64,000 nt of DNA from Streptomyces sp. Sge12 (GCF_002080455.1 NZ_CP020555.1:2604001-2668000); one strand, 5' to 3'; shown: positions 35,442-45,121, counted from the first letter of the stretch. Notes: a model not told the origin generated them from the letters alone. Numbers and translations: made by a program.

Positions 35442-38216
35442 TTACTTCGCGCCGAAGGTGAGGACCAGCTGCGGAGTGCCCTCCGCCGCCGTGGCCTCGG
35501 AGGACCAGATCCACAGCGGGTCGGTGCCCGTGCTCGTCAGGCCCAGGCCGTAGCTGGTGCCCAGCGCCGCGGAGACCGTGGCGGTGTCCAGCTCCACGTT
35601 GTGGACCGCGGAGCCGTCCGGCACGCCCGCGATGGTGCCGAGCGGGGTGGTGCCGAGGGTGGGCTTGGTGTTGAAGGTCGTGCCCGTGCCGGTCCAGTTG
35701 CCCGTGATCGGGACCACCTTGACGGTGTCGGGGGTGCCGGCGCCCGTCTGCGTGGTGGTCTTGATCTGCAGCGAGGCGGACTTCAGGACCTGGCCGGCCG
35801 GGGCGGCCGGCAGGTTGAAGCGCAGGTACGACTCGTACAGCGAGCCGCTGCCGCGCACCGCGAGCGAGGTGGACGTGCCGTAGGCGGTGCTCGGGGCGCC
35901 CTGGTTGATGTAGGTGTCCTCGGTCGTCTTGACCGCGGAGACCGTGTCGGTGGGGGCCTTGGCCAGGTCGAAGTGGCTCTTGACCTGGGCCTGGGTGAGC
36001 GCCGACGGGTAGACGGCCGTCTCGTCGAGCTGGCCGGCGAAGAAGTTGCTCGTCGGGCGGGTCGGCCAACCGGAGAGGTTGTCGCCGCCGACGTGCCAGT
36101 AGCCCGCGTAGTTGACGGTGCTGGTGGCGTTCAGCGAGCCCTTGTTCTGGCCGTCGACGTACAGCGTGATGCCGCCGGGGCCCTGGGTGCCGACCACGTG
36201 GTGCCACTTGTTGTCGTTGTAGGTCTCGAACAGGCCCGTGGAGACGGTCCGCGCCGAGCCGTTGTGGACACCGAAGACCAGGCGACCGGTGTTGGTCATG
36301 TAGATCTGGCGGTCGTAGGTGCCGCTGTTGCGGGCGTTGTTGTTGCCGAAGCCGATCAGCTTCCCGCCGCGCGTGGTGTTCGTCTTGAACCAGGTCTCGA
36401 CGGTGAAGTTGCCGACCGTCTGACGGCGGTCGCTGTACACCTGCTGGCTGGTCCCGTTGAAGCCCATCGCCGTGCTGCCGGAGACGGCGCCGGGCGACTG
36501 CTTCAGGGCGGGGGCGTTGAGCTGGATGCCGCTGCGGTTGCCGGACACCGAGGAGTCGGCGACGTAGGGGCTGACCGCGTCGTCGTAGCGCCAGTACAGG
36601 TCGGCGCCGTCAGCGCGGACCTGGTTCGGGTAGGACTGGACCGAGGTCGGGACGGTCACCGAGGCGACGGCCGACAGGGCGCTGGTGTTGCCGGCGTCGT
36701 CGGTGGCGGTCACCCGGTAGGTGTAGCTCTGGCCGGCCTTGACCGTGGTGTCGTTCCAGGAGGCCTGGGGGCGCTCCCACTCCAGCGAGCCGGCGGTGAC
36801 CGTGGCGGCCGGGGTGGCCGAGCCGTTGCGGTAGATGCGGTACGTCAGCTTGCTGTCGTCCGCGTCGTAGCTGGTGCGCCAGCGGACCTGGACCTCGCCG
36901 GGCTTGACGCTGGAGGCGCTGGCCACCGGGGTGGTCGGGGCGCCGACGTCGCCGGTGGAGGCGAAGCGGGTCAGACCCTGCTGGGCCTTGCCGTTGATGA
37001 GGGTGAACTCACCGCCGACCCACATGTACTTGACGTTGTTCTTCTCGGCCACGGACATGACGCGCGGGCCGATGCCCTCGCCGAGTCCGTCGTTGGCCGT
37101 GGGGTGCCAGCCGAGCTTGCCGGGGCCGCGCACGAACCCGTCCACGGGCGCGGGGGCGGCGCCTTCGTGGTTGGTCGGCTGGGCCAGCAGGAAGTTCCGC
37201 TTGCCGTCGGGGAACTCCAGCTCGGTGGAGCAGTCGTGCGCGTGCGAGGAGCTGTACAGCACGCCCTCGTACGGCAGGACGAACTGGGTGGCGCCGAGGC
37301 AGCGGTCGCGCCACTTCTCGGTGAAGTCGCTCAGGCGCAGGCCGATGCGGCCGTCGAAGACGCCGCCGCCGGAGCCCTCGTGGCCGGTGTAGAAGCCGGT
37401 GTCGTCGGTGGAGATGTCCTTGACGACCGAGTTCGACGGGATGTTGCTGTACGTCTTGGTGACCGCACCCGTCGTGGCGTTGACCACGGCCAGGGCGTGG
37501 CTGTTGGAGTTGTTGACGGTGAAGAAGTCTCCGCCGAGGAGGACGTTCTTGCCGTCGGGGGTGACCTCGACCGCGCGGCCCGGCTCGTCGACGTTGGCGA
37601 CGAAGGGCTTGAGCGCACCGGAGGAGGCGTCCACGGCGGCGAACCGCTCGCGGGTCTGGCCCTCGACGGTGTTGAAGTCGCCACCCGCGTACAGGGTGTC
37701 GTCGGTGACGGCGAGCGCGCGCACGGTGGCGGGGAAGCTCGGGTGGAACGATGCCTTGGGGGTGCAGCTCGCGATGTCGATGGCCGCGAGGCTGGAGACC
37801 GGGGTCCCGTTGACCGCGCCGAAGGAGCCACCCGCGTAGAGGGTCTTCTTGTCCTTCGAGACGACCAGCGTACGCACCGTCGCGGTGCCGTCGCCGATGG
37901 TGAAGGCCAGCTTGCAGGAGGTGGGGTTGCCGGTCGCGGCGTCGAGCGCGACGAAGTTCACGGCGTCCTGCTCGGCTCCGGCCGCGCCCTCGGGCGGGCG
38001 GACGGCCGAGAAGGTACCGCCGGCGAAGACGGTGCCGTTGGCCTGGGCCATGGCCCAGACGATGCCGTTGGGCTGCCAGGTGGGCAGCTCGTCGGCGGTG
38101 AATGCCACAGGCGGCGTGATGGCGGACGCCTGAGGCATCAACACCAGGCCTATGCCGGTACCCGCACCGGCCAGTGACAGGACGAGGGCAGCAGTCAGCC
38201 CTCTGGATCTACGCAT
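35442..38216 (-). CDS. Large secreted propeller/FnIII/LamG/DNRLRE (CBM96-like) protein
   Basis: A 924-residue exported protein. A signal peptide (about 1-30) is followed by a propeller-like region (35-390) with repeated AGGSF/AGGDF blades (TLYAGGSFGAVNG, TLYAGGDFNTVEG, WVGGEFTLINGKAQQGL), a fibronectin III-like domain (about 405-500; PGEVQVRWRTSYDADDSKLTYRIYR), a LamG/concanavalin-type domain (520-725; FTVETWFKTNTTRGGKLIGFG, HVVGTQGPGGITLYVDG) and a C-terminal DNRLRE/CBM96-like domain (750-924; TEDTYINQGAPSTAYG, SYLRFNLPAAPAG). All are carbohydrate- or surface-binding folds. It has no anchor. Start ATG at 38216. Its place among the polysaccharide genes suggests binding to the polymer. Confidence 0.87.
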   Translation of the reverse strand: MRRSRGLTAALVLSLAGAGTGIGLVLMPQASAITPPVAFTADELPTWQPNGIVWAMAQANGTVFAGGTFSAVRPPEGAAGAEQDAVNFVALDAATGNPTSCKLAFTIGDGTATVRTLVVSKDKKTLYAGGSFGAVNGTPVSSLAAIDIASCTPKASFHPSFPATVRALAVTDDTLYAGGDFNTVEGQTRERFAAVDASSGALKPFVANVDEPGRAVEVTPDGKNVLLGGDFFTVNNSNSHALAVVNATTGAVTKTYSNIPSNSVVKDISTDDTGFYTGHEGSGGGVFDGRIGLRLSDFTEKWRDRCLGATQFVLPYEGVLYSSSHAHDCSTELEFPDGKRNFLLAQPTNHEGAAPAPVDGFVRGPGKLGWHPTANDGLGEGIGPRVMSVAEKNNVKYMWVGGEFTLINGKAQQGLTRFASTGDVGAPTTPVASASSVKPGEVQVRWRTSYDADDSKLTYRIYRNGSATPAATVTAGSLEWERPQASWNDTTVKAGQSYTYRVTATDDAGNTSALSAVASVTVPTSVQSYPNQVRADGADLYWRYDDAVSPYVADSSVSGNRSGIQLNAPALKQSPGAVSGSTAMGFNGTSQQVYSDRRQTVGNFTVETWFKTNTTRGGKLIGFGNNNARNSGTYDRQIYMTNTGRLVFGVHNGSARTVSTGLFETYNDNKWHHVVGTQGPGGITLYVDGQNKGSLNATSTVNYAGYWHVGGDNLSGWPTRPTSNFFAGQLDETAVYPSALTQAQVKSHFDLAKAPTDTVSAVKTTEDTYINQGAPSTAYGTSTSLAVRGSGSLYESYLRFNLPAAPAGQVLKSASLQIKTTTQTGAGTPDTVKVVPITGNWTGTGTTFNTKPTLGTTPLGTIAGVPDGSAVHNVELDTATVSAALGTSYGLGLTSTGTDPLWIWSSEATAAEGTPQLVLTFGAK

Positions 38217-38282
38217 GAGCCCCCCAGGGCAATCGCCCGGTTTGATGGCTGGAACTATCCGAACAGCCATATGTACTGGCGC

Positions 38283-38312
38283 AGACTAGGGCTCATGTGA
38301 AGGCCCGGTCAC
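38283..38312 (-). promoter_or_regulatory. Candidate promoter of the LamG/DNRLRE gene
   Basis: On the minus strand GTGACC (38312-38307) and TAGTCT (38288-38283) with an 18-nt spacer, about 67 nt upstream of the start codon. It matches a vegetative HrdB-type promoter in part. Confidence 0.45.
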
Positions 38313-38461
38313 CTCTCTTGACCCATTGCATACCAAGTTGGAATCAACAGGTTCAACATGAGGGTGCACAAGGGACATACGGCAGGTTTACCCCGGCCAT
38401 ACCCACGCAGAGCTGCGATGTATGGCCGGAACACGGCAAACCGTAGGGGAAATATAAGGCC

Positions 38462-39475
38462 TCAGCGATCGATCCGGACCGTCACGCCCGCCAGTTGGTC
38501 CTCGACCTGCCGGATATCGGCGTCCACCATGATCTGCGCCAGCTCCGCCACCAGGACCGTCGGCTTCCAGCCAAGCAGGTCATGGGCCTTGGAAGCGTCG
38601 CCGATCAGGGCGTCGACCTCACTCGGGCGCTCGTACTTGGCGTCGTAGCGCACGTGCTCGGTCCAGTCGAGGCCGGCGTGCGAGAAGGAGGACTCGACGA
38701 ACTCGCGGACGGTCGCGGCCACCCCCGTGGCGACGACGTAGTCGGTGGGCTCGTCCTGCTGGAGCATCCGCCACATGGCGTCCACGTACTCGGGGGCGTA
38801 GCCCCAGTCGCGCACCGCGTCGAGGTTGCCGAGGTAGAGGTGGTCCTGGAGACCGGCCTTGATGCGGGCCACCGCGCGGGTGATCTTGCGGGTCACGAAG
38901 GTCTCACCGCGGCGCGGGGACTCGTGGTTGAAGAGGATCCCGTTGACGGCGAACATGTCGTACGCCTCGCGGTAATTCACCGTGGTCCAGTACGCGAACA
39001 CCTTCGCGGCGCCGTACGGGCTGCGCGGGTGGAACGGGGTGGCCTCGTTCTGCGGGGGCGGGGTGGCGCCGAACATCTCGGAGGACGAGGCCTGGTAGAT
39101 GCGGGTGTCGACACCGCTGGCCCGGATGGCCTCCAGCAGCCGCAGCGCGCCGAGGCCGGTCACGTCGCCCGTGTAGAGCGGGGCGTCGAAGGAGACGCGC
39201 ACGTGGGACTGGGCACCGAGGTTGTAGACCTCGTCGGGGCGTATGTCACGGAGCAGGTTCACGAGCGCGACGCCGTCGGAGAGGTCGGCGTGGTGCAGGA
39301 CGAAGGACCGGTTGGCGGTCTGCGGGTCCTGGTAGATGTGGTCGACCCGCTCCGTGTTGAAGCTGGAGGACCGCCGCACGAGCCCGTGCACCGTGTAGCC
39401 CTTGGAGAGCAGGAGCTCGGCGAGGTACGAGCCGTCCTGTCCGGTGACTCCGGTGATCAGTGCGGTCTTGCCCAT
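38462..39475 (-). CDS. gmd: GDP-mannose 4,6-dehydratase
   Basis: Converts GDP-D-mannose to GDP-4-keto-6-deoxymannose, the first step to GDP-L-fucose. The 337-residue SDR enzyme has the NAD(P) motif [21 protein letters not shown], the GMD-typical [40 protein letters not shown] active-site segment with SxxE and YGAAK catalytic residues, and [20 protein letters not shown], which binds GDP-mannose. All residues look intact. The ATG at 39475 is the family start. It is divergent from fcl, whose product completes the pathway. Confidence 0.97.
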   Translation of the reverse strand: MGKTALITGVTGQDGSYLAELLLSKGYTVHGLVRRSSSFNTERVDHIYQDPQTANRSFVLHHADLSDGVALVNLLRDIRPDEVYNLGAQSHVRVSFDAPLYTGDVTGLGALRLLEAIRASGVDTRIYQASSSEMFGATPPPQNEATPFHPRSPYGAAKVFAYWTTVNYREAYDMFAVNGILFNHESPRRGETFVTRKITRAVARIKAGLQDHLYLGNLDAVRDWGYAPEYVDAMWRMLQQDEPTDYVVATGVAATVREFVESSFSHAGLDWTEHVRYDAKYERPSEVDALIGDASKAHDLLGWKPTVLVAELAQIMVDADIRQVEDQLAGVTVRIDR

Positions 39476-39882
39476 GGGGTCCCCTTGAAGGTGGTTGCTG
39501 TCGGTCGTGGTGAGGCGGTGCCTCGGGGTGAGGCGGTGCCTGGGGGTGGGTGCGGAGCGGGCCTTCGGGCGTCGCACCGAACGGCCCTGCCGCGGCCCGG
39601 GGGCCGGATTGCGTTACCGTACACGGCCGCTTCCGGGTCGCCCCGGCGGGGCGGACGCCCCTGTCCGGAGCGGACGCGGGCCGGGCCGGGCCCGGTTCCG
39701 GGCGCCTGCCCGGAGCCGTTCCGGACCGGGCCGGGGACCGGCTCCCGGCCGGTCGGCGGGCCGGGGCGGGAGCGGCGTCCGGGCCCGGGCGGTCCGTCGG
39801 GGCGGGCTGCTGTCCGCGGGCCGGAGCCCGCCGCGGCGGACCCCTGCGACCCCCGCGGGAGCGGACTGGCATCATCGGCGGT
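39476..39882. other. Divergent gmd-fcl intergenic region, very GC-rich
   Basis: 407 nt with no gene recognised. Near 39510-39540 TGAGGCGGTGCCT occurs twice. From about 39690 to 39850 it is almost only G and C, with many GGGCCGG/CCGGCCC motifs that can pair. The less GC-rich spot TTGCGTTACCGTACACGG at about 39608 is the likeliest promoter area for fcl. No good -35/-10 is clear. Confidence 0.45.
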
Positions 39883-40827
39883 ATGACAAGTTCGCTGCCG
39901 CTCCTGCCCCCGCACGCCCGCGTCTTCGTCGCGGGCCACCGCGGCCTCGTGGGGTCCGCGGTCGCCCGCCGGCTCACCGCCGACGGCCACGAGGTGCTCA
40001 CCCGGGGCCGGGCCGACCTCGACCTGCGCGATGCCGCCGCGACCGCGGCGTACCTGAAGGACGTCCGCCCGGACGCCGTGGTGCTGGCCGCCGCCAAGGT
40101 CGGCGGGATCATGGCCAACAGCACGTACCCGGTGCAGTTCCTGGAGGAGAACCTGCAGATCCAGCTCAGCGTGATCGGCGGCGCGCACGCCGCCGGCGTG
40201 GGCCGGCTGCTGTTCCTCGGATCGTCCTGCATCTACCCGAAGCTGGCCCCGCAGCCCATCCGCGAGGACGCGCTGCTGACCGGCCCGCTGGAACCGACCA
40301 ACGAGGCCTACGCCCTCGCGAAGATCGCCGGCATCGTCCAGGTCCAGTCGTACCGCAAGCAGTACGGGGCCTCGTACATCTCGGCCATGCCGACGAATCT
40401 CTACGGCCCGGGCGACAACTTCGACCTGGAGACCTCGCACGTCCTGCCGGCCCTGGTCCGGCGCTTCCACGAGGCCGCCGCCGAGGGCCGTGACGAGGTC
40501 ACGCTGTGGGGCTCGGGCACCCCGCGCCGGGAGTTCCTGCACGTGGACGACCTGGCCGCGGCCTGCGCCGTGCTGCTCAGCAGCTACGACGGCGACGAGC
40601 CCGTCAACATCGGCTGCGGCGAGGACCTGACCATCAAGGAGCTGGCCGAGACCGTCGCCGAGGTGACCGGCTTCCGCGGCCGCCTCGCCTGGGACACCTC
40701 CAAGCCGGACGGGACCCCGCGCAAGCTGCTGGACGTGAGCCGCCTGACCTCGCTCGGCTGGAAGCCGGCCGTCCCGCTGCGGGACGGTATCGCCGCCACC
40801 TACCGGTGGTGGCGCGAGCAGAGCTGA
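39883..40827 (+). CDS. fcl: GDP-L-fucose synthase
   Basis: NADPH-dependent epimerase/reductase that turns GDP-4-keto-6-deoxymannose into GDP-L-fucose. The 314-residue protein shows VFVAGHRGLVGSAVARRL (NADP motif GxxGxxG), ADLDLRD, VLAAAKVGGI, SSCIYP and the catalytic YALAK; NLYGPGDNFD and RREFLHVDDLA are typical of WcaG. The ATG gives the usual short N-terminus. With gmd this supplies GDP-fucose to the polysaccharide cluster. It is convergent with the initiating transferase gene, the stops being 22 nt apart. Confidence 0.97.
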   Translation: MTSSLPLLPPHARVFVAGHRGLVGSAVARRLTADGHEVLTRGRADLDLRDAAATAAYLKDVRPDAVVLAAAKVGGIMANSTYPVQFLEENLQIQLSVIGGAHAAGVGRLLFLGSSCIYPKLAPQPIREDALLTGPLEPTNEAYALAKIAGIVQVQSYRKQYGASYISAMPTNLYGPGDNFDLETSHVLPALVRRFHEAAAEGRDEVTLWGSGTPRREFLHVDDLAAACAVLLSSYDGDEPVNIGCGEDLTIKELAETVAEVTGFRGRLAWDTSKPDGTPRKLLDVSRLTSLGWKPAVPLRDGIAATYRWWREQS

Positions 40828-40849
40828 TCGCACAGGCGGCCCAGGTTCC

Positions 40850-42325
40850 TCAGTACGCTCCGCGACCGTCGACGACGGCGCGGAGCGTGCGGCCCATGAC
40901 GTCGACATCGCTGGTGAAGGACCAGTTGTCGACGTACTGGAGGTCGAGCTGGATGGTCTCGTCCCAGGACAGGTCGGACCGTCCGCTGATCTGCCACAGC
41001 CCCGTCATCCCGGGCCGCACGGTGAGCCGGCGCAGCTCGACCTCGCCGTACTTGGCCACCTCCTCCGGCAGCGGGGGGCGCGGGCCGACCAGCGACATGT
41101 TGCCGATGAGTACGTTGATGAGCTGCGGGAGCTCGTCCAGCGAGGTGCGGCGCAGCAGTCTGCCCACCCGGGTGACCCGGGGGTCGCGGCGCATCTTGAA
41201 CATCAGGCCGTCGTTCTCGTTGGACCCGGACAGCTCGGCCTTGAGGGCGTCGGCGTCCACGACCATCGTGCGGAACTTCCACATGACGAACGGGGCCCCG
41301 TCGCGGCCGATCCGCCGCTGCCGGTAGAAGGCCGGGCCGCGCGAGCCGAACCGTATGGCCAGCACGATCCCCAGGAAGAGCGGGGAGAGCGCCAGCAGTC
41401 CGGCCGCGGCTCCCACCCGGTCCAGGGCCGACTTGAGCATGGTCTGCACCCCGCGGCCGACGGGCGGTACCACCCGCAGTACGGCGAGCCCGCCCGCGGA
41501 CAGGGTCTCCAGTCGCTTGACGGAGACCTCCACCAGGCCGGGGAAGACCGCGAGTTCCAGCCCCGCGTCGTGCAGGGCCCAGGCGATCCGGCGCAGCCGC
41601 TCCCCCGTGATCCGTACGCCGGGGGCGACGAGCACCAGGTCGGCGTGGTGGCTGGCGACGGCGCCGAGCACGGCCGCGGAGTCGCCGTTCGGGGCCTCGG
41701 GGGTCCATCCGTCGAGCCGCGCCGCCACGGGCACCCCGCTGGAGAGGGCCCCCTTGCCGACCGGGACCACGCCGACGACGACGTACGGGTGGTCGGTGCG
41801 GGCGGCGAGGTGCGCGATGACGTCCTCGGCCGCGTCGGGCTCGCCGACGACCAGGACGCGGCTCACGGCCTGGGCCTCGCGGCGGGCGGCCGAGAGGTGG
41901 CGGTAGGTCAGCTTGTGGACGGCGACGGTGATGAGCAGAGCGGGCAGCAGGGCCCCGAGGGCGGACAGCCGGGGGGTGGCCTCTTCGGTCACCACGCGCG
42001 CCACGGCCAGCACGCCGATGAGAATCAGCCAGTCATGTACGACCGGCAGTACACCGCGGGACTCCCCCAGCGCCCGGGACGCGTAGCGCCGGCGCAGCGC
42101 CTGCACCCCGGTCCACGCCACGGCGGCGGCCAGGGCGCAGTAGACCGGCCGGACCTGCTGCGCGGCGTCGAAGACGAGTCCTACAGGGATCGCGGCGCCG
42201 AGGAAATCGGCGGCGACTGCGGCAGGGCGGTACCAACGGGCCTTGTCTCCGAGGCGCCGTGCGGGCGCAAGGGACTCCCGGGCCGCTCTGGCCACTCTTT
42301 GCGCAGGAAAATGGACATGCCTCAT
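40850..42325 (-). CDS. Polyprenyl glycosylphosphotransferase initiating exopolysaccharide synthesis (WbaP/CpsE family)
   Basis: A 491-residue membrane enzyme transferring a sugar-1-phosphate to undecaprenyl phosphate, the first step of repeat-unit assembly. The N-terminal half holds about four to five helices and a CoA-binding-like Rossmann domain (SRVLVVGEPDAAEDVIAHLAAR). The C-terminal catalytic domain begins with a helix (LLALSPLFLGIVLAIRF), then YRQRRIGRDGAPFVMWKFRTM, SLDELPQLINVLIGNMSLVGPRPP and RPGMTGLWQISGRSD. The start at 42325 follows GGGGGG; the frame upstream is not conserved. A candidate -35 TTGACC lies at 42448-42443. It is the likely entry point of the local Wzx/Wzy pathway. Confidence 0.93.
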   Translation of the reverse strand: MRHVHFPAQRVARAARESLAPARRLGDKARWYRPAAVAADFLGAAIPVGLVFDAAQQVRPVYCALAAAVAWTGVQALRRRYASRALGESRGVLPVVHDWLILIGVLAVARVVTEEATPRLSALGALLPALLITVAVHKLTYRHLSAARREAQAVSRVLVVGEPDAAEDVIAHLAARTDHPYVVVGVVPVGKGALSSGVPVAARLDGWTPEAPNGDSAAVLGAVASHHADLVLVAPGVRITGERLRRIAWALHDAGLELAVFPGLVEVSVKRLETLSAGGLAVLRVVPPVGRGVQTMLKSALDRVGAAAGLLALSPLFLGIVLAIRFGSRGPAFYRQRRIGRDGAPFVMWKFRTMVVDADALKAELSGSNENDGLMFKMRRDPRVTRVGRLLRRTSLDELPQLINVLIGNMSLVGPRPPLPEEVAKYGEVELRRLTVRPGMTGLWQISGRSDLSWDETIQLDLQYVDNWSFTSDVDVMGRTLRAVVDGRGAY

Positions 42326-42708
42326 GGGCCCCCCTGGCACGTGGTCTATGACAGTGGCAGGTGTCCATGGCTTCCCCTGGCACCGAACATCTGCCGCACC
42401 GGGAAACAGTACGACAAACACCCGTACGGTAAATGCCGTTTGGGTCAACGCAGCCTCTTGTTGCGCAAGTGTTAGCAACCGGTACCAGACGTTCCGTATG
42501 TAGGGCGGTCCAGGGACGCACACGAAGGTGAATGGTCCGGATACCGGAGACGCATCTTCGAACAACGAACCGTTTCCGGCCAACCTTTTGACGCGCCCCT
42601 GACATCTGTCGCTGCGAGTGGCAATCTTCGACCGTTCATCGCACCAGCCCTGTTCTGCCCGGAGGCCCACCCAGCCATCCGGAACCCCCCTTGCAGAAGG
42701 AGTCTGCG
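42326..42708. other. Divergent region between the initiating transferase and the M4 protease
   Basis: 383 nt without a recognised gene. The part 42400-42500 is less GC-rich; on the minus strand TTGACC (42448-42443) is a good -35 but the expected -10 is only TACGGG. On the plus strand TTGCGCAAGTGTTAGCAA (about 42459) could be an operator or promoter part for the protease. A ribosome-binding site AGAAGGAG is at 42695-42702. Confidence 0.45.
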
Positions 42709-44979
42709 TTGAGGTCCACCCCCCAGAGGCGTGCCACCGCAGCCGGCGCGCTCGTTGCCGCGGCAGCCCTGCTCGCCGTAGGTATCCAGACCGGCACCGC
42801 GACCGCCGACGCCACCGCGTCGCAGGCACCCAAGGCCGCCCAGTCCAACCCGGGCGCGGCCAACCGCGCACTCAGCGCCTCGGAGCGTGCGACGCTCCTG
42901 GCCGAAGCCAACTCGACCACCGTCCAGGCCGCCAAGGCGCTCGGCCTCGGCAGTGGCGAGAAGCTCGTCGTCCGCGACGTGGTCCAGGACGCCGACGGCA
43001 CCACGCACACGACCTACGAGCGCACCTACGACGGACTCCCCGTCCTCGGTGGTGACCTCACCGTCCACGCCAAGGGCGGCGTCACCAAGAGCGTGACCAA
43101 GGCGACCAACCACGAGATCAAGGTGGCGGACACCAGCGCCACCGTGACCCCGGCGGCCGCCGAGAGCCAGGCGGTCTCCGCCGCCAACGCCGAGGGCTCC
43201 AAGGAGGCCAAGCCCTCCAAGAACGCCCGCAAGGTGATCTGGGCGGCCGAGGGCGCGCCGGTCCTCGCGTTCGAGACCGTCGTCGGCGGCCTCCAGCACG
43301 ACGGCACGCCGAACGAGCTCCACGTGGTGACCAACGCCAAGACCGGCGCCAAGATCACCGAGTGGCAGGCCATCGAGACCGGCACCGGCAACACGATGTA
43401 CAGCGGCCAGGTCACCCTCGGGACCACCCAGTCGGGCAGCACCTGGAACCTGACCGACGCCGCGCGCGGCAACCACAAGACCTACAACCTCAACCGCGGC
43501 TCCGGCTCCGGCACCGGCACCCTGTTCTCCGGCCCGGACGACGTCTGGGGCAACGGCACCGCCGCCAACCTGGAGACCGCCGCCGCGGACGCGCACTACG
43601 GCGCCGCCGTCACGTGGGACTACTACAAGAACGTGCACGGCCGCAACGGCCTGCGCAACGACGGCGTGGCCCCGTACACCCGGGTCCACTACGGCAACGC
43701 CTACGTCAACGCGTTCTGGAGCGACTCCTGCTTCTGCATGACCTACGGCGACGGTGAGGGCAACAACAAGCCGCTCACCTCCACCGACGTGGCCGCGCAC
43801 GAGATGACCCACGGCCTGACCTCGGTCACCGGCAACATGACCTACAGCGGTGAGCCCGGCGGTCTGAACGAGGCGACCTCGGACATCATGGCCGCGGCCG
43901 TCGAGTTCTACGCCAACAACCCGCAGGACGTCGGCGACTACCTGGTCGGCGAGAAGATCGACATCAACGGCGACGGCACCCCGCTGCGCTACATGGACAA
44001 GCCGAGCAAGGACGGCTCGTCCAAGGACAGCTGGTACTCGGGCCTCGGCGGCATCGACGTCCACTACTCCTCGGGCCCGGCCAACCACTGGTACTACCTG
44101 GCCTCCGAGGGCTCGGGCGCCAAGGTCATCAACGGCGTGAGCTACAACTCGCCGACCGCGGACGGCCTGCCCGTCACCGCGATCGGCCGTGACGCCGCCT
44201 CGAAGATCTGGTTCCGCGCGCTGACGGTGGGCTACTTCAAGTCGAACACCAACTACGCCGACGCCCGCGTCCAGACCCTGAAGGCCGCCGCGGACCTCTA
44301 CGGCCAGGGCTCGACGATCTACAACAACGTCGCCAACGCGTGGGCGGGCATAGCCGTCGGCTCCCGCATCTCCAACGGCGTCTCGGTCACCCCGATCGCC
44401 AACCAGAACACCGTCACGGGCAGTGCCGTCAGCCTGCAGGTCCAGGCCACCAGCACGAACCCGGGTGCGCTGAGCTACGCGGCGACCGGCCTGCCGGCCG
44501 GGCTGTCGATCAACTCCTCCAACGGCCTGATCTCGGGCACCGCCACCACCGCGGGCACGTCCAACGTGACCGTCACGGTGACCGACTCGCAGAACCAGAC
44601 CGGCACCGCGGCGTTCACCTGGACGGTCGGCACCACGCAGCCGAACGTCTTCGAGAACACCACGGACTACCAGATCGCGGACAACGCGACCGTCGAGTCC
44701 CCGATCAACGTGGCGCGCACGGGCAACGCCCCGAGCGCCCTCAAGGTGGACGTGAACATCGTCCACACCTACGTCGGTGACCTGGTCGTCGACCTGGTCG
44801 CCCCCGACGGCAGCGTCTACAACCTGCGCAACCGCACCGGCGGCAGCGCGGACAACATCGTCCAGCAGTTCACCGTGAACGCCTCCTCCGAGGTCGCGAA
44901 CGGCACCTGGAAGCTCCGCGTCCGGGACGCCGCCAGCCTGGACACCGGCTACATCAACAGCTGGAAGCTCACCTTCTGA
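42709..44979 (+). CDS. Secreted M4 (thermolysin-like) metalloprotease with P domain
   Basis: A 756-residue secreted zinc protease. Signal peptide (about 1-38), propeptide of FTP/PepSY type (about 50-205), then the M4 domain with zinc ligands in HEMTH (His364, His368) and GGLNEATSD (Glu388), and substrate-binding His460 in SSGPANHWYY. After it comes a putative Ig-like domain (about 560-640; GLPAGLSINSSNGLISGTAT) and a proprotein-convertase P domain (650-756; VHTYVGDLVVDLVAPDGS...GTWKLRVRDAA). The start is the TTG at 42709, set by AGAAGGAG six bases upstream; a TTG at 42691 would overlap that site. It is monocistronic with a strong terminator. Confidence 0.95.
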   Translation: MRSTPQRRATAAGALVAAAALLAVGIQTGTATADATASQAPKAAQSNPGAANRALSASERATLLAEANSTTVQAAKALGLGSGEKLVVRDVVQDADGTTHTTYERTYDGLPVLGGDLTVHAKGGVTKSVTKATNHEIKVADTSATVTPAAAESQAVSAANAEGSKEAKPSKNARKVIWAAEGAPVLAFETVVGGLQHDGTPNELHVVTNAKTGAKITEWQAIETGTGNTMYSGQVTLGTTQSGSTWNLTDAARGNHKTYNLNRGSGSGTGTLFSGPDDVWGNGTAANLETAAADAHYGAAVTWDYYKNVHGRNGLRNDGVAPYTRVHYGNAYVNAFWSDSCFCMTYGDGEGNNKPLTSTDVAAHEMTHGLTSVTGNMTYSGEPGGLNEATSDIMAAAVEFYANNPQDVGDYLVGEKIDINGDGTPLRYMDKPSKDGSSKDSWYSGLGGIDVHYSSGPANHWYYLASEGSGAKVINGVSYNSPTADGLPVTAIGRDAASKIWFRALTVGYFKSNTNYADARVQTLKAAADLYGQGSTIYNNVANAWAGIAVGSRISNGVSVTPIANQNTVTGSAVSLQVQATSTNPGALSYAATGLPAGLSINSSNGLISGTATTAGTSNVTVTVTDSQNQTGTAAFTWTVGTTQPNVFENTTDYQIADNATVESPINVARTGNAPSALKVDVNIVHTYVGDLVVDLVAPDGSVYNLRNRTGGSADNIVQQFTVNASSEVANGTWKLRVRDAASLDTGYINSWKLTF

Positions 44980-45022
44980 CCCCACCGGGGCAGCGTGAAC
45001 GACAGCTGAGCAGATAGACACG

Positions 45023-45056
45023 GGGCCGCCCGGGAGGAATCCTCCCCGGGCGGCCC
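45023..45056 (+). terminator. Terminator of the M4 protease gene
   Basis: GGGCCGCCCGGGAGGA pairs with TCCTCCCCGGGCGGCCC (one bulge), 43 nt after the stop, followed by TGTTCC. Confidence 0.88.
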
Positions 45057-45121
45057 TGTTCCATGGGCCCCCTCGGCGGGGAACTCCGTCCCGCGGGGGC
45101 CGGCGGCGTCCGCGGGCGGGA

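Noticed and set aside
35601..38177. 858-codon plus-strand frame opposite the LamG/DNRLRE gene
   Set aside because: Antisense shadow with no recognisable fold; the minus-strand gene has signal peptide and four domains.
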